Part shown: positions 35,308-43,283 of the stretch, piece by piece | Layout of the letters: each line of letters opens with the position of its first letter | Numbering within the stretch: position 1 is the stretch's first letter | Origin: Planococcus donghaensis MPA1U2 | Lineage (GTDB): Bacteria > Bacillota > Bacilli > Bacillales_A > Planococcaceae | Assembly (NCBI RefSeq): GCF_000189395.1 | Contig: NZ_AEPB01000057.1 | Coordinates: 1 to 64,000, forward strand | Direction: 5' to 3' | Length of the DNA stretch: 64,000 bases | The notes under the pieces: generated by a model | What the model was told of the DNA's origin: nothing | Seen by the model: the letters and a program-made list of their open reading frames with translations, nothing else | Database searches by the model: none | Position numbers and translations under genes: made by a program

Positions 35308-35901
35308 CTATATGGAATTTTCCTCAGGTCGAAAGTCCTTCAAATAATATTTATTAATATCCAATAAAATTTTATTGAAATCGTTTTCTGAATCACAATT
35401 AATGAGTTGAGTATTTATCTTTGGATAAGGATTAAAGAACTCGGATTCATTTTTTGATTCATAAATTACAGTTGCTTCTTTCAAAATTCTATCATTTGCT
35501 TCATTTCGAAGATTAGCGAGTAAAGCTTTCGATTTTTCATGCTTGCTTGTAATTAATTTATATTTCGGAAGATTGGTTGGGTTCTTTATATTTATATTAT
35601 TTAAATCAAACTGGTAGTGATTTTGTATATTCTTGGCTTCAAATATAGCATCTCGAAAATTTTTTATATTTGATTCTGTAGATAAACTTACTTTTCTTAG
35701 ATTCTCATATCTATACTTAAAATCATCTGAAGAAGAAAATATATCTTTTGTTTTTTCAGCTACTTTGTCACTGGCGCTTTTCACACCTTCTTTAACTATA
35801 CTTTCGGTTGTCTCTTTGCCTAACCTTTTTATAAATTCATTCGCTAACATACTTGCTCCTAAACCGAACGCTGCCTTCACTACTTTATCCGGAACTTTCA
35901 A
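35308..35901 (-). CDS. Hypothetical protein, 197 aa
   Basis: No family is recognised. The first 20 residues (KAAFGLGASMLANEFIKRLG) form an amphipathic or weakly hydrophobic helix. The remainder is charged and helical, with KNIQNHYQFDLNNINIKNPT in the middle. It starts at TTG, 6 bp after AAGGGG. AT-rich compared with the left half of the window. It lies 65 bp downstream of a multi-pass membrane protein gene and may be co-transcribed with it. Confidence 0.65.
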   Translation of the reverse strand: MKVPDKVVKAAFGLGASMLANEFIKRLGKETTESIVKEGVKSASDKVAEKTKDIFSSSDDFKYRYENLRKVSLSTESNIKNFRDAIFEAKNIQNHYQFDLNNINIKNPTNLPKYKLITSKHEKSKALLANLRNEANDRILKEATVIYESKNESEFFNPYPKINTQLINCDSENDFNKILLDINKYYLKDFRPEENSI

Positions 35902-35966
35902 TTGTATTCCCCTTAAGTTACTTCATTTTAATTCACCAAAATTCTTCTGGAAGCGAAACAATAAAC

Positions 35967-36758
35967 TTAATTTTTGTCTTTACCACTTTCAAGATTAGTG
36001 ACAGCTTCGTTGATAATTCTATAACTAAATGGCAATGTAATAGTTAATAAGGTTAGTATTATCGATAAGACACCGATGGTATTTCCTAATGATACCAAAC
36101 CAGAATCTACTAACCACGTTTCTATAGATGCTATTATGTTATTTTCACTAGTTTTTTCTGTAATTCTAGCTATCCAACCAAATACTATAATTAAAAAAGT
36201 AATATATATTATCGAATAAAAAATACGCAGTACTAGATAAACTACTTGGTTTGGTATGCTCATATAAGATGATAATTCCTGAAGTTTATAACTAGTAACT
36301 ACCCCTTTAATACCATTATCATGAGGAAAGAGATATTTAAGAAATATATAAAATATAAGGTTCAGCACAAAAGAAAGCACTATTAATAACACGCTGATAT
36401 ATGCAACAAATAAAATTAGTATAGTTGATAATAACAGTGGACTATTCATATCCATTTGAAAAATTATGAGACTTAGAAATATTAAACCAATTAGTGGAAC
36501 TAAAAACGTCAAACTCAATACTATTTTATGATATAAACTCCATTGATAACTAGTTTTAACATTATGATCTTTTATAGTTAATACTATAGAAACAAATGAA
36601 ACAAAGTATAGAATATAAATTAAGCTATTTTCCCACAAAATTAATATTGGAAAAAATGTAGCCATAATTAGCAGAATCAATTCCGGACCATTATATTTGC
36701 GGACCCAAGCTAATTCGTAGCCTCTCTTGAATAAATTGCTTTCCACATCATCTTGCAT
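35967..36758 (-). CDS. Multi-pass membrane protein of unknown function
   Basis: A 263-aa protein with about six or seven hydrophobic segments (near 28-46, 48-64, 76-100, 108-142, 172-200 and 224-246) and a short charged tail. No transporter motif is visible. AT-rich, with rare-codon-like use (ATA, TTA), unlike the metabolic genes to the left, which suggests acquired DNA. It sits between the helicase-nuclease gene and the 197-aa protein on the same strand. Confidence 0.7.
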   Translation of the reverse strand: MQDDVESNLFKRGYELAWVRKYNGPELILLIMATFFPILILWENSLIYILYFVSFVSIVLTIKDHNVKTSYQWSLYHKIVLSLTFLVPLIGLIFLSLIIFQMDMNSPLLLSTILILFVAYISVLLIVLSFVLNLIFYIFLKYLFPHDNGIKGVVTSYKLQELSSYMSIPNQVVYLVLRIFYSIIYITFLIIVFGWIARITEKTSENNIIASIETWLVDSGLVSLGNTIGVLSIILTLLTITLPFSYRIINEAVTNLESGKDKN

Positions 36759-36852
36759 TTTTGTACTACCCTTCTTATTTTATATATATTATAAATTGTA
36801 GCATGTTGCTAAAAGCGTTTATAATTCTTTCCCAATATATAATTCCTATCTC

Positions 36853-39800
36853 TTATTTCAAACTCCCAGCCATACCCTCTTTAACCTCATCTTTCTTCAC
36901 TAAAGCCTTAATAACCTGATCAATTCTCTCAATCTCCACACTCTGATTTTTCCACCAATTGCGACTCCAGATACGTTCGATGGTCCAGCCCCGGCTTTCG
37001 AGGAACTTTTGACGGTAGATATCGCGTTCTTTTGCATTCTTGGAACTGTGGTACATTGCCCCGTCGCATTCGATTCCTACGATATATTGAGAAGGATCGT
37101 TTGGATGGATGACGGCTAAGTCAATTCTGTAACCTGACATGCCAACTTGTGTTTGAACTTCGTATCCTAGGTTTCGCAATTGCTCGTACACTTGCTCTTC
37201 AAAAGGTGAATCGAATTGCAATGCTGATGTGGAGACACTTGTGTTACCGAGTTCATTGACGTCTTGTATGACTTCTTGAACTCTTTCTATTTGACCATTG
37301 GAAACCGCTCTCGCGTATTTCAAGTAATCCTTAAACAAGCGTGGACCATTACTTTTCGAATTCGCCACTTCCAGTTCTTCTGGTTCAATGCTGCTTACGA
37401 CGATTGTTTCTTCTTTTGCACGTGTCACAGCGACATTCAGACGGTTTTCTCCGCCTTCCTGGTTCAGGGAACCAAATCGGTTGTATACGCGCCCTTCTTC
37501 GTTTTGGCCATATCCTACTGAAAAGAGGATAATGTCACGCTCATCGCCTTGGACATTCTCAATATTTTTTACAAAAACTCGTTCATCCAGACCCCTGCTC
37601 ATCACTTCTCCATACAAAGATCCAAACTCCATATCCTCAATTGCTACTTTCTCAATCATGTCCAGAATTTTCGTCTGCTGAGTGCTGTTGAATGTAATGA
37701 TCCCGACTGACTTTTCTTGTTTAGCAATCAAAAGTTCCTTGAGAACTTCTACTACCTTTATCGCTTCCACTTCATTTGCTCGATCAATCCATCTGCCATT
37801 CTCTACCTTGATCCATTGGATAGCTGGGGGCTCTTTATAAGGTTGCACATTTGGCGATATTTGAATTGCACCGTTATAGAAAGCATGATTCGAGTAGTTG
37901 ATTAATTCCTCATATTTGGAACGGTAATGCCATTGAAGCGTCTTTTCATCGAATCTTCTTTTAGCCAAATTTAATAAACTTGGTGAGTCATTGGATAGAA
38001 AGTCTTCTTCATCTTCATCATTTTCAATGGTAGACATGAACATATTTGATGGCGGCAACTGCATTTCATCACCTGCCACAATTACTTGCTTCGCACGATA
38101 AATTGAAGGCAAGCCGTTTTCAACGGTACATTGTGAAGCCTCATCAAAGATGACGAGATCAAACAGATTTTCAGTCAATGGAAAAATGGATGAAACGATT
38201 TCTGGAGATGCAAGCCATACCGGTGCAACGTCCATTAATCCTTTATCCGCATATTGATTCACCAGTTTCCGCAACGGCCAGACTTGCCGCTTTTTACCGG
38301 TCTGGTGCTTCAGATCTTTAAATACATCCCGTGAGGAATCCTGAGCTCCTTGCAAGGATAGCTTCAGTTCATTGATCAAGTACTGGCGAGCAAGTTCTTT
38401 TTTCTTTTCAACCAATTCTTCAAAATTAGAGCGCAGCCGGTTATATTCGGAGTTCGATACTTTTTTTACAGCCGGATGCTTACGCTCCGCTTTGTCGATC
38501 CAGTAAAGATAAACCGACTGGCGTAACGTCTCTGTCCATTTTTCTGAAAGATTATCAAAACCAATTTGATTCTTTTTCTCTATCAAAAGCTTTATTAGCT
38601 TTTGTTCAGTTGGATTACATTCCTGCCCAAACTGATCCATATGCTGCAAATCTTCAAAATCGGTATGAAGATATTCTTGAATCAGTTCCATTTCCTTTAC
38701 GGGTAACGAGCCATCAGAAACTAGCTCTTTATACTTCTCTACTTTCGAAGGTTCAAGAAAATATTTTAAGACTTCCATTTCTTTATTGATTTCACTTGTG
38801 ATTTGCGCCAGATCATTCATCAGTAATAAGCTCTTTTTAATCTTCGGCCACTCTTGCGATTTAACACCTGAAAACTTAGCACCTTTATTTAAATCCTCAA
38901 TAATTTTTTTGCCGGTAAAACTTGTCCAATACCATAAGCGCAAGCCTTGCATTGTCCGTGGTTCTCCGTCAGAGATATCTGGCTGGATTTTCAGAAGATC
39001 TTGTTGGATTCCCCATGTATAACCGGGAGTGATATCATCAGCATCCAAGAGATTTAAACACTCTTCCGCTTTTTTGATCTGTATAATTAATTGAGCCATT
39101 TTTTGTGTAAAATCCGTTTTTTCCTTCATACCAAATTTGGCGAAGGAAAGTCTGTCTTTCAGGGGATAGGAATCTTTGCCGAACCGTTCATACCATTCCG
39201 CATACGTATAAACCGTTGCCAAAACATCTTCCAAGTTTTCAGCATTCAACTCATTCGCAGCTGAATCGACTACGATGAAAGCTTCAATATCTCCAGTGCT
39301 TTTAGTTCTACTATACAAATCATAAAGCGATAATCCATTTTCATTTTTCGAATGCAGCCCGACAGCAATATTATTCAGTTCCATTTCCTGCTGCTCAAGT
39401 TTCTGAGACGTGGTTCGCAAATTTTGCGTCCACCCTTGTTCATAATTTAAAGAATACGAGAGGGTATCATTTATTTTTCCGTAAAGTGCTTTTCTATCTT
39501 GATTTTCATCGTGCACTAAAGCGGTATAGCCGGTTAAGTCGAGGCTGTGGAGCCGCTGGTAAACGACATCCAGAGCAGCCCTTTTTTGGCACACTACCAG
39601 AATTCTCTTCTTTTGATGAAGAGCATCTGTAATCAGATTGACAATCACCTGCGATTTCCCTGTTCCAGGCGGACCATGAACTGCCAACCCTTTTTTGTAG
39701 CGGGCTTCCTTCAAAATCTCTTCCTGGGAACCGTCAGTGTTTAACAGATACAGACGATTAAATTCACGGATGTCTTCTGGTTCGGTCTTCTGTGCATCCC

Positions 39801-40596
39801 AATCACTTTCCATTATTGTTGCATTTTCAGGATTTAGAAGATCACCAACTAAAGATAAATTGCTCGTTTCGCTAAGATCAATCAATTGATCATAATCGCG
39901 AACAAGCGAAGAACTCCCCTGTGGAAAATGGCCAATGATAGCATTCTTTGTGAGTTCCAACTGGCTCTTAAGTGGAATCTCATCCGTCTTGTATTCTTTT
40001 AAAGGCACATAACGGGCGGATACTTGTGTAACAGCTAATTGGAACCTTTCCAGGAAAGCCTGGATTTCTGCATCCCCCTTTGATGCCACTTCCTGCGCTT
40101 CATCCATCCACTCTTCTGAAAAGCGCAATTGATCTATTTTCTTGAACGCCAAAAATAAAGTCCGGTTGAGAATAGGCTCACCCTCATCTTTTTTCAACTC
40201 AAATGTCTGCCGGTTGATTGATCCCTTTTCCAAACGGACCGGGTAAAGGAATAGAGGCGCTTGGAAGAACGTCCCATCTGAGAAAGTACCAGAAACAAAT
40301 GGTGTCCCCAAGTAAAAATCATGAACACCGGTCTCATCTTCAATGCCTTTTATATTTCTATAGAGCGTAGTCAGTTTTCTCGTATTCGCAGTATCCTTTT
40401 CTTCCTCTTTTGTTAGTAAAGAGAAAGACTTTGTCGACTTCCTTTTTAAGCCTTCCACTATTCCTTCAGCGATTTCAGAAGAGCTACGCGTCAGATCAAA
40501 ACTCCATTTATCGTAAAGCTTCAACAAACGGATCGAACGGTTTCGTTTGCTGATATTATTCAATTTGTCTCGCATATGTACCAATTCCTGTTTCAT
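36853..40596 (-). CDS. Superfamily 1 helicase with C-terminal Vsr-like nuclease domain
   Basis: A 1247-aa protein. An N-terminal DUF4011-like region (1-250) precedes an Upf1-like SF1 helicase: Walker A GPPGTGKSQ (308-316), Walker B VIFDEASQC (about 813-821), motif III GDEMQLPPS, then QGDERDIILFSVGYG and VAVTRAKEE (motifs V and VI). The last 120 residues (from about 1125) are a Vsr/MTES_1575-type PD-(D/E)XK fold with RIDLAVIHP and GIECDGAMYH. Such fusions are common in defence islands and are thought to attack foreign nucleic acid. The ATG has AGAGGTG upstream. Two small hypothetical genes downstream may be partners. Confidence 0.9.
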   Translation of the reverse strand: MKQELVHMRDKLNNISKRNRSIRLLKLYDKWSFDLTRSSSEIAEGIVEGLKRKSTKSFSLLTKEEEKDTANTRKLTTLYRNIKGIEDETGVHDFYLGTPFVSGTFSDGTFFQAPLFLYPVRLEKGSINRQTFELKKDEGEPILNRTLFLAFKKIDQLRFSEEWMDEAQEVASKGDAEIQAFLERFQLAVTQVSARYVPLKEYKTDEIPLKSQLELTKNAIIGHFPQGSSSLVRDYDQLIDLSETSNLSLVGDLLNPENATIMESDWDAQKTEPEDIREFNRLYLLNTDGSQEEILKEARYKKGLAVHGPPGTGKSQVIVNLITDALHQKKRILVVCQKRAALDVVYQRLHSLDLTGYTALVHDENQDRKALYGKINDTLSYSLNYEQGWTQNLRTTSQKLEQQEMELNNIAVGLHSKNENGLSLYDLYSRTKSTGDIEAFIVVDSAANELNAENLEDVLATVYTYAEWYERFGKDSYPLKDRLSFAKFGMKEKTDFTQKMAQLIIQIKKAEECLNLLDADDITPGYTWGIQQDLLKIQPDISDGEPRTMQGLRLWYWTSFTGKKIIEDLNKGAKFSGVKSQEWPKIKKSLLLMNDLAQITSEINKEMEVLKYFLEPSKVEKYKELVSDGSLPVKEMELIQEYLHTDFEDLQHMDQFGQECNPTEQKLIKLLIEKKNQIGFDNLSEKWTETLRQSVYLYWIDKAERKHPAVKKVSNSEYNRLRSNFEELVEKKKELARQYLINELKLSLQGAQDSSRDVFKDLKHQTGKKRQVWPLRKLVNQYADKGLMDVAPVWLASPEIVSSIFPLTENLFDLVIFDEASQCTVENGLPSIYRAKQVIVAGDEMQLPPSNMFMSTIENDEDEEDFLSNDSPSLLNLAKRRFDEKTLQWHYRSKYEELINYSNHAFYNGAIQISPNVQPYKEPPAIQWIKVENGRWIDRANEVEAIKVVEVLKELLIAKQEKSVGIITFNSTQQTKILDMIEKVAIEDMEFGSLYGEVMSRGLDERVFVKNIENVQGDERDIILFSVGYGQNEEGRVYNRFGSLNQEGGENRLNVAVTRAKEETIVVSSIEPEELEVANSKSNGPRLFKDYLKYARAVSNGQIERVQEVIQDVNELGNTSVSTSALQFDSPFEEQVYEQLRNLGYEVQTQVGMSGYRIDLAVIHPNDPSQYIVGIECDGAMYHSSKNAKERDIYRQKFLESRGWTIERIWSRNWWKNQSVEIERIDQVIKALVKKDEVKEGMAGSLK

Positions 40597-40762
40597 ATCT
40601 TCACCTCTATATTCTTCAAAAGTAAACTCGTTACTGATTAATAGTTATTATTATTTCATAATTTTACCACATCTTTTCTTATAGAATTGTAAATTGATTT
40701 GAATTCTAATTTGGAAGCGAGAGTGTAAAAACGATTTTTATATGGATATCACTTCTATAGGA

Positions 40763-40905
40763 GTGGAACAATTCCCACACTCTTTGTACAGGTGAATAAT
40801 GTGAAAAAGCTGCACCTACTATGTAGACACAGCGGGTGCAACAATATATGTGATGTAAATTGTAGCGTATTAACTATTTAAAATTGTTTCTTTCTCAAAG
40901 ACAAA
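40763..40905. repeat. GCGTCCC-type palindromic repeat, copy b
   Basis: Contains GGTGAATAATGTGAAAAAGC, a worn core hairpin TGCACC / GGTGCA and the right arm GATGTAAATTGTAGCGTATT. It is the main content of the 380-bp gap 40597-40976, together with the terminator at 40931-40964. Confidence 0.65.
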
Positions 40906-40930
40906 ACACTAACTGACTATATAGCCAAAC

Positions 40931-40964
40931 AAAAAGAACCTTGAGACTGCCAAGGTTCTTTTTA
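40931..40964. terminator. Terminator after the 40977 gene
   Basis: A perfect 13-bp stem AAAAAGAACCTTG / CAAGGTTCTTTTT with a 7-nt loop, 13 bp after the stop codon; T-runs on both strands. Confidence 0.9.
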
Positions 40965-40976
40965 CAATTATATATA

Positions 40977-41303
40977 TTAAGCATTTAATTTATATTGCTC
41001 TGCCACACCATACATGCCATTTTCAGTTGTTAGGTCATTCAATTCTGCAATAACAACCTTAGGAGTAGAAGGGTCAAATACTGTAGAAATATAGCTAACT
41101 TTAAATGTATAGATAGCTTTTATGCGGAAGTTTTGATATTCAGGTGAATTTTTTGTGGTCGTCCAATAAAGAACGTTGCCATCTTTATCTCCTAAAGCGA
41201 CTACACGATATTCGTCATTTTTAAAGCACGACAAAAGCTTAAGATCCCTCGTATATTTCTTCCCTTTTTCAAATCCGTTCACTTCTTTAATCGCAAGCAC
41301 CAT
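40977..41303 (-). CDS. Hypothetical protein, 108 aa
   Basis: No family is recognised. A small soluble protein with beta-rich segments (YRVVALGDKDGNVLYWTTTK; FRIKAIYTFKVSYIS) that might be an OB-like or single-domain fold. Start: the ATG at 41303 follows GAGGTG by 8 bp; the frame can be read from 41318 but that codon has no site. It has its own terminator and is flanked by palindromic repeats. Confidence 0.65.
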   Translation of the reverse strand: MVLAIKEVNGFEKGKKYTRDLKLLSCFKNDEYRVVALGDKDGNVLYWTTTKNSPEYQNFRIKAIYTFKVSYISTVFDPSTPKVVIAELNDLTTENGMYGVAEQYKLNA

Positions 41304-41470
41304 CGAAATACACCTCATTCCATAGTGGTATGCACTTAATATAACAGAACTTACGTTCGATTACCAGTCGGAAGCTTAAAAAAGTTTGAATAATTAGTTT
41401 TTATTATAAAGTTAGTTCAAACTAGCTCACATACTTTTTTCATGTCAAAACCCATCCTTATATCTAGAAT

Positions 41471-41505
41471 CTAAATTGTTCGGAATAGTTTTTTACACAG
41501 AGGCA
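41471..41505. repeat. Right-end remnant of the GCGTCCC-type repeat
   Basis: AAATTGTTCGGAATAGTTTT followed by TTACACAGAGGC is the terminal part of the repeat family without the rest. Confidence 0.5.
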
Positions 41506-41539
41506 AACTTTAATAATTTAATTACCTGTACAGGCAAAA

Positions 41540-41583
41540 AAGAAGCAGGCAACCATGGATGTCCATGATTGCCTGCTTCTTTA
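41540..41583 (-). terminator. Terminator of the sugar dehydrogenase gene
   Basis: GAAGCAGGCAA / TTGCCTGCTTC stem with an inner CATGGA / TCCATG extension and a T-run on the minus strand. Confidence 0.9.
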
Positions 41584-41648
41584 ATATTGTCGACCGTCTT
41601 AAGTTAATAACATTGTCATAAGGTTAGCTACTTGTAGAGAATAATAAC

Positions 41649-42959
41649 TTATTCCCCTGCTGCAGAAAGCTTATAAACCTTACCGCCATCAGTGATGGCA
41701 ATAAGCGCGCCATCCTCAGTTACGAGAATATCGCGGAAACGTTCGCCTTCGTCAGTTAATAGACGTTCTTCTCCAACAATCATGTCTCCTTCAATAACAA
41801 TACGTGCAATATAACTCGACACTAAACCGCCAACGAATAAATTGTTTTCCCATTCAGGAATTGCGTCGTGATCATAGAATGCCATACCGCTTGGTGCACT
41901 TGTTGGATCCCAATAATATCTTGGTTCAATAAAACCTTGTGCCTCATGTTCTGAAATACCTTCATTGACAAATTCACCAGAGTATTCGAGACCATAAGAA
42001 ACTATCGGCCAACCATAGTTATTACCGGGTTCAATAATATTCAGTTCATCCCCAGCTTGTGGACCGAATTCAACAATCCATAAATCTCCTGTTTCAGGAT
42101 TATAGTCTATACCTTGAATATTACGATGACCGTAGCTGTAAATACCATCCAGTGCATCTTCATCTTCAACAAATGGATTCGACTCTACTGGTTCTCCGTC
42201 TTGTGTAATGTGAATGACTTTACCTAAATAAGCATCCAATTCTTGTGCCCGATCGCGGCTTTCGACATCTGAACGCTCACCAGTTGTTAAGAACAGGTTG
42301 CCCTCTTCATCAAAGATGATACGTCCACCATAGTGTAAAGTACCTTCATATGCTGGTGTCGCTTGGAAGATAACTTCAAAATCTTCAAGTGAGGCTTCAT
42401 CTTCTGATAAAACACCTTTACCAACAGCCGTTACCGTACCACCTTCAATGTCTTGAGAAAACGTCATAAAGACTAATTGTGAGTCGTCGAAATCAGGTGC
42501 AACGGCTACATCAAGTAACCCACCTTGATCTTCGTTATTTACCTCGGGTGTACCTTCAATCGGATCTGAAACAGAGCCGTCTTCAAGGTTTACAATAAGA
42601 AGTTCTGCTGCATCTCTTTGCGTCACAAGTAAGCGATTTGGTTCAAACTCTGCCATACCCCAAGACACGCCAAGACCTTCAACAACCACTTCCGTATCAA
42701 ATTCTGTTTCAGTCTCTATTGCAGGTGCTCTTGTTTGTTCTGGAAATGCGGGTTCAAACTCAGTAACTTTTGGTTCAGTTTCTGCGCTTTTATTAGCACT
42801 TTCTTCAGTGCCCTCGTCAACACCTTCTTCTGTTACCGCATCCGAATCATCCGTTGATTTTTCGTCTGCAGTATCATCATTACCGCATGCTGCTAAAGTC
42901 ATTACAGACATCAGCATTGCAGAGAACATTAATTTTGACCACGAAATTTTCGTCATCAT
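41649..42959 (-). CDS. PQQ-type sugar dehydrogenase-like lipoprotein
   Basis: A 436-aa exported lipoprotein: signal peptide with lipobox LAAC (C25), an acidic Ser/Thr-rich linker (26-75), then a soluble-glucose-dehydrogenase-type six-bladed propeller. Family signs are GLGVSWGMAEFEPNRLLVTQ at the start of the propeller, NEDQGGLLDVAVAPDFDDS, LHYGGRIIFDEEGNLFLTTG, GHRNIQGIDYNPETGDLWIV and EFGPQAGDELNIIEPGNNYG. The usual substrate His (in LHYGGRI) is present. Bacillota generally do not make PQQ, so it may use exogenous PQQ or have another function. The ATG follows GGGAGGAAG. Confidence 0.9.
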   Translation of the reverse strand: MMTKISWSKLMFSAMLMSVMTLAACGNDDTADEKSTDDSDAVTEEGVDEGTEESANKSAETEPKVTEFEPAFPEQTRAPAIETETEFDTEVVVEGLGVSWGMAEFEPNRLLVTQRDAAELLIVNLEDGSVSDPIEGTPEVNNEDQGGLLDVAVAPDFDDSQLVFMTFSQDIEGGTVTAVGKGVLSEDEASLEDFEVIFQATPAYEGTLHYGGRIIFDEEGNLFLTTGERSDVESRDRAQELDAYLGKVIHITQDGEPVESNPFVEDEDALDGIYSYGHRNIQGIDYNPETGDLWIVEFGPQAGDELNIIEPGNNYGWPIVSYGLEYSGEFVNEGISEHEAQGFIEPRYYWDPTSAPSGMAFYDHDAIPEWENNLFVGGLVSSYIARIVIEGDMIVGEERLLTDEGERFRDILVTEDGALIAITDGGKVYKLSAAGE

Positions 42960-43145
42960 ATCTTCCTCCCTTTTTAAAATTTTTACTGAGTAACTATTAA
43001 ATTCAGTTCTCAGAAATCAAACATCAGAAATTGATTAAGAGTTGCCTACCCTAACTAAAAACTCCCTTATAAATGCACTTTCCCTTAAACCTACTCCATC
43101 AAACCGATTTTTAGCATAAATGAATCATTTGCAGTGTGTGTTCGA

Positions 43146-43256
43146 TGTGTTCCGTACAATTCTCACAAATTTTTAGAGAGGAATAAAATCAAAAAGGTGC
43201 AGCAATGTATAGTAAACAAATTGGCGTGTATTGTTTTCTGCACAGGAGCGCGATTT
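43146..43256. repeat. GCGTCCC-type palindromic repeat, copy c (lacks the left half of the hairpin)
   Basis: CCGTACAATTCTCACAAATT starts the element and GCACAGGAGCGCGATTTT ends it. The left arm of the core hairpin is deleted (AAAAAGGTGCAGCAATGTAT remains), giving a 111-bp copy. It ends 28 bp from the stop of the UvrA-like gene. Between 42960 and 43145 nothing else is apparent except the dehydrogenase promoter region. Confidence 0.75.
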
Positions 43257-43283
43257 TATGTTGCCCCGCACAGAAGAATCTTT

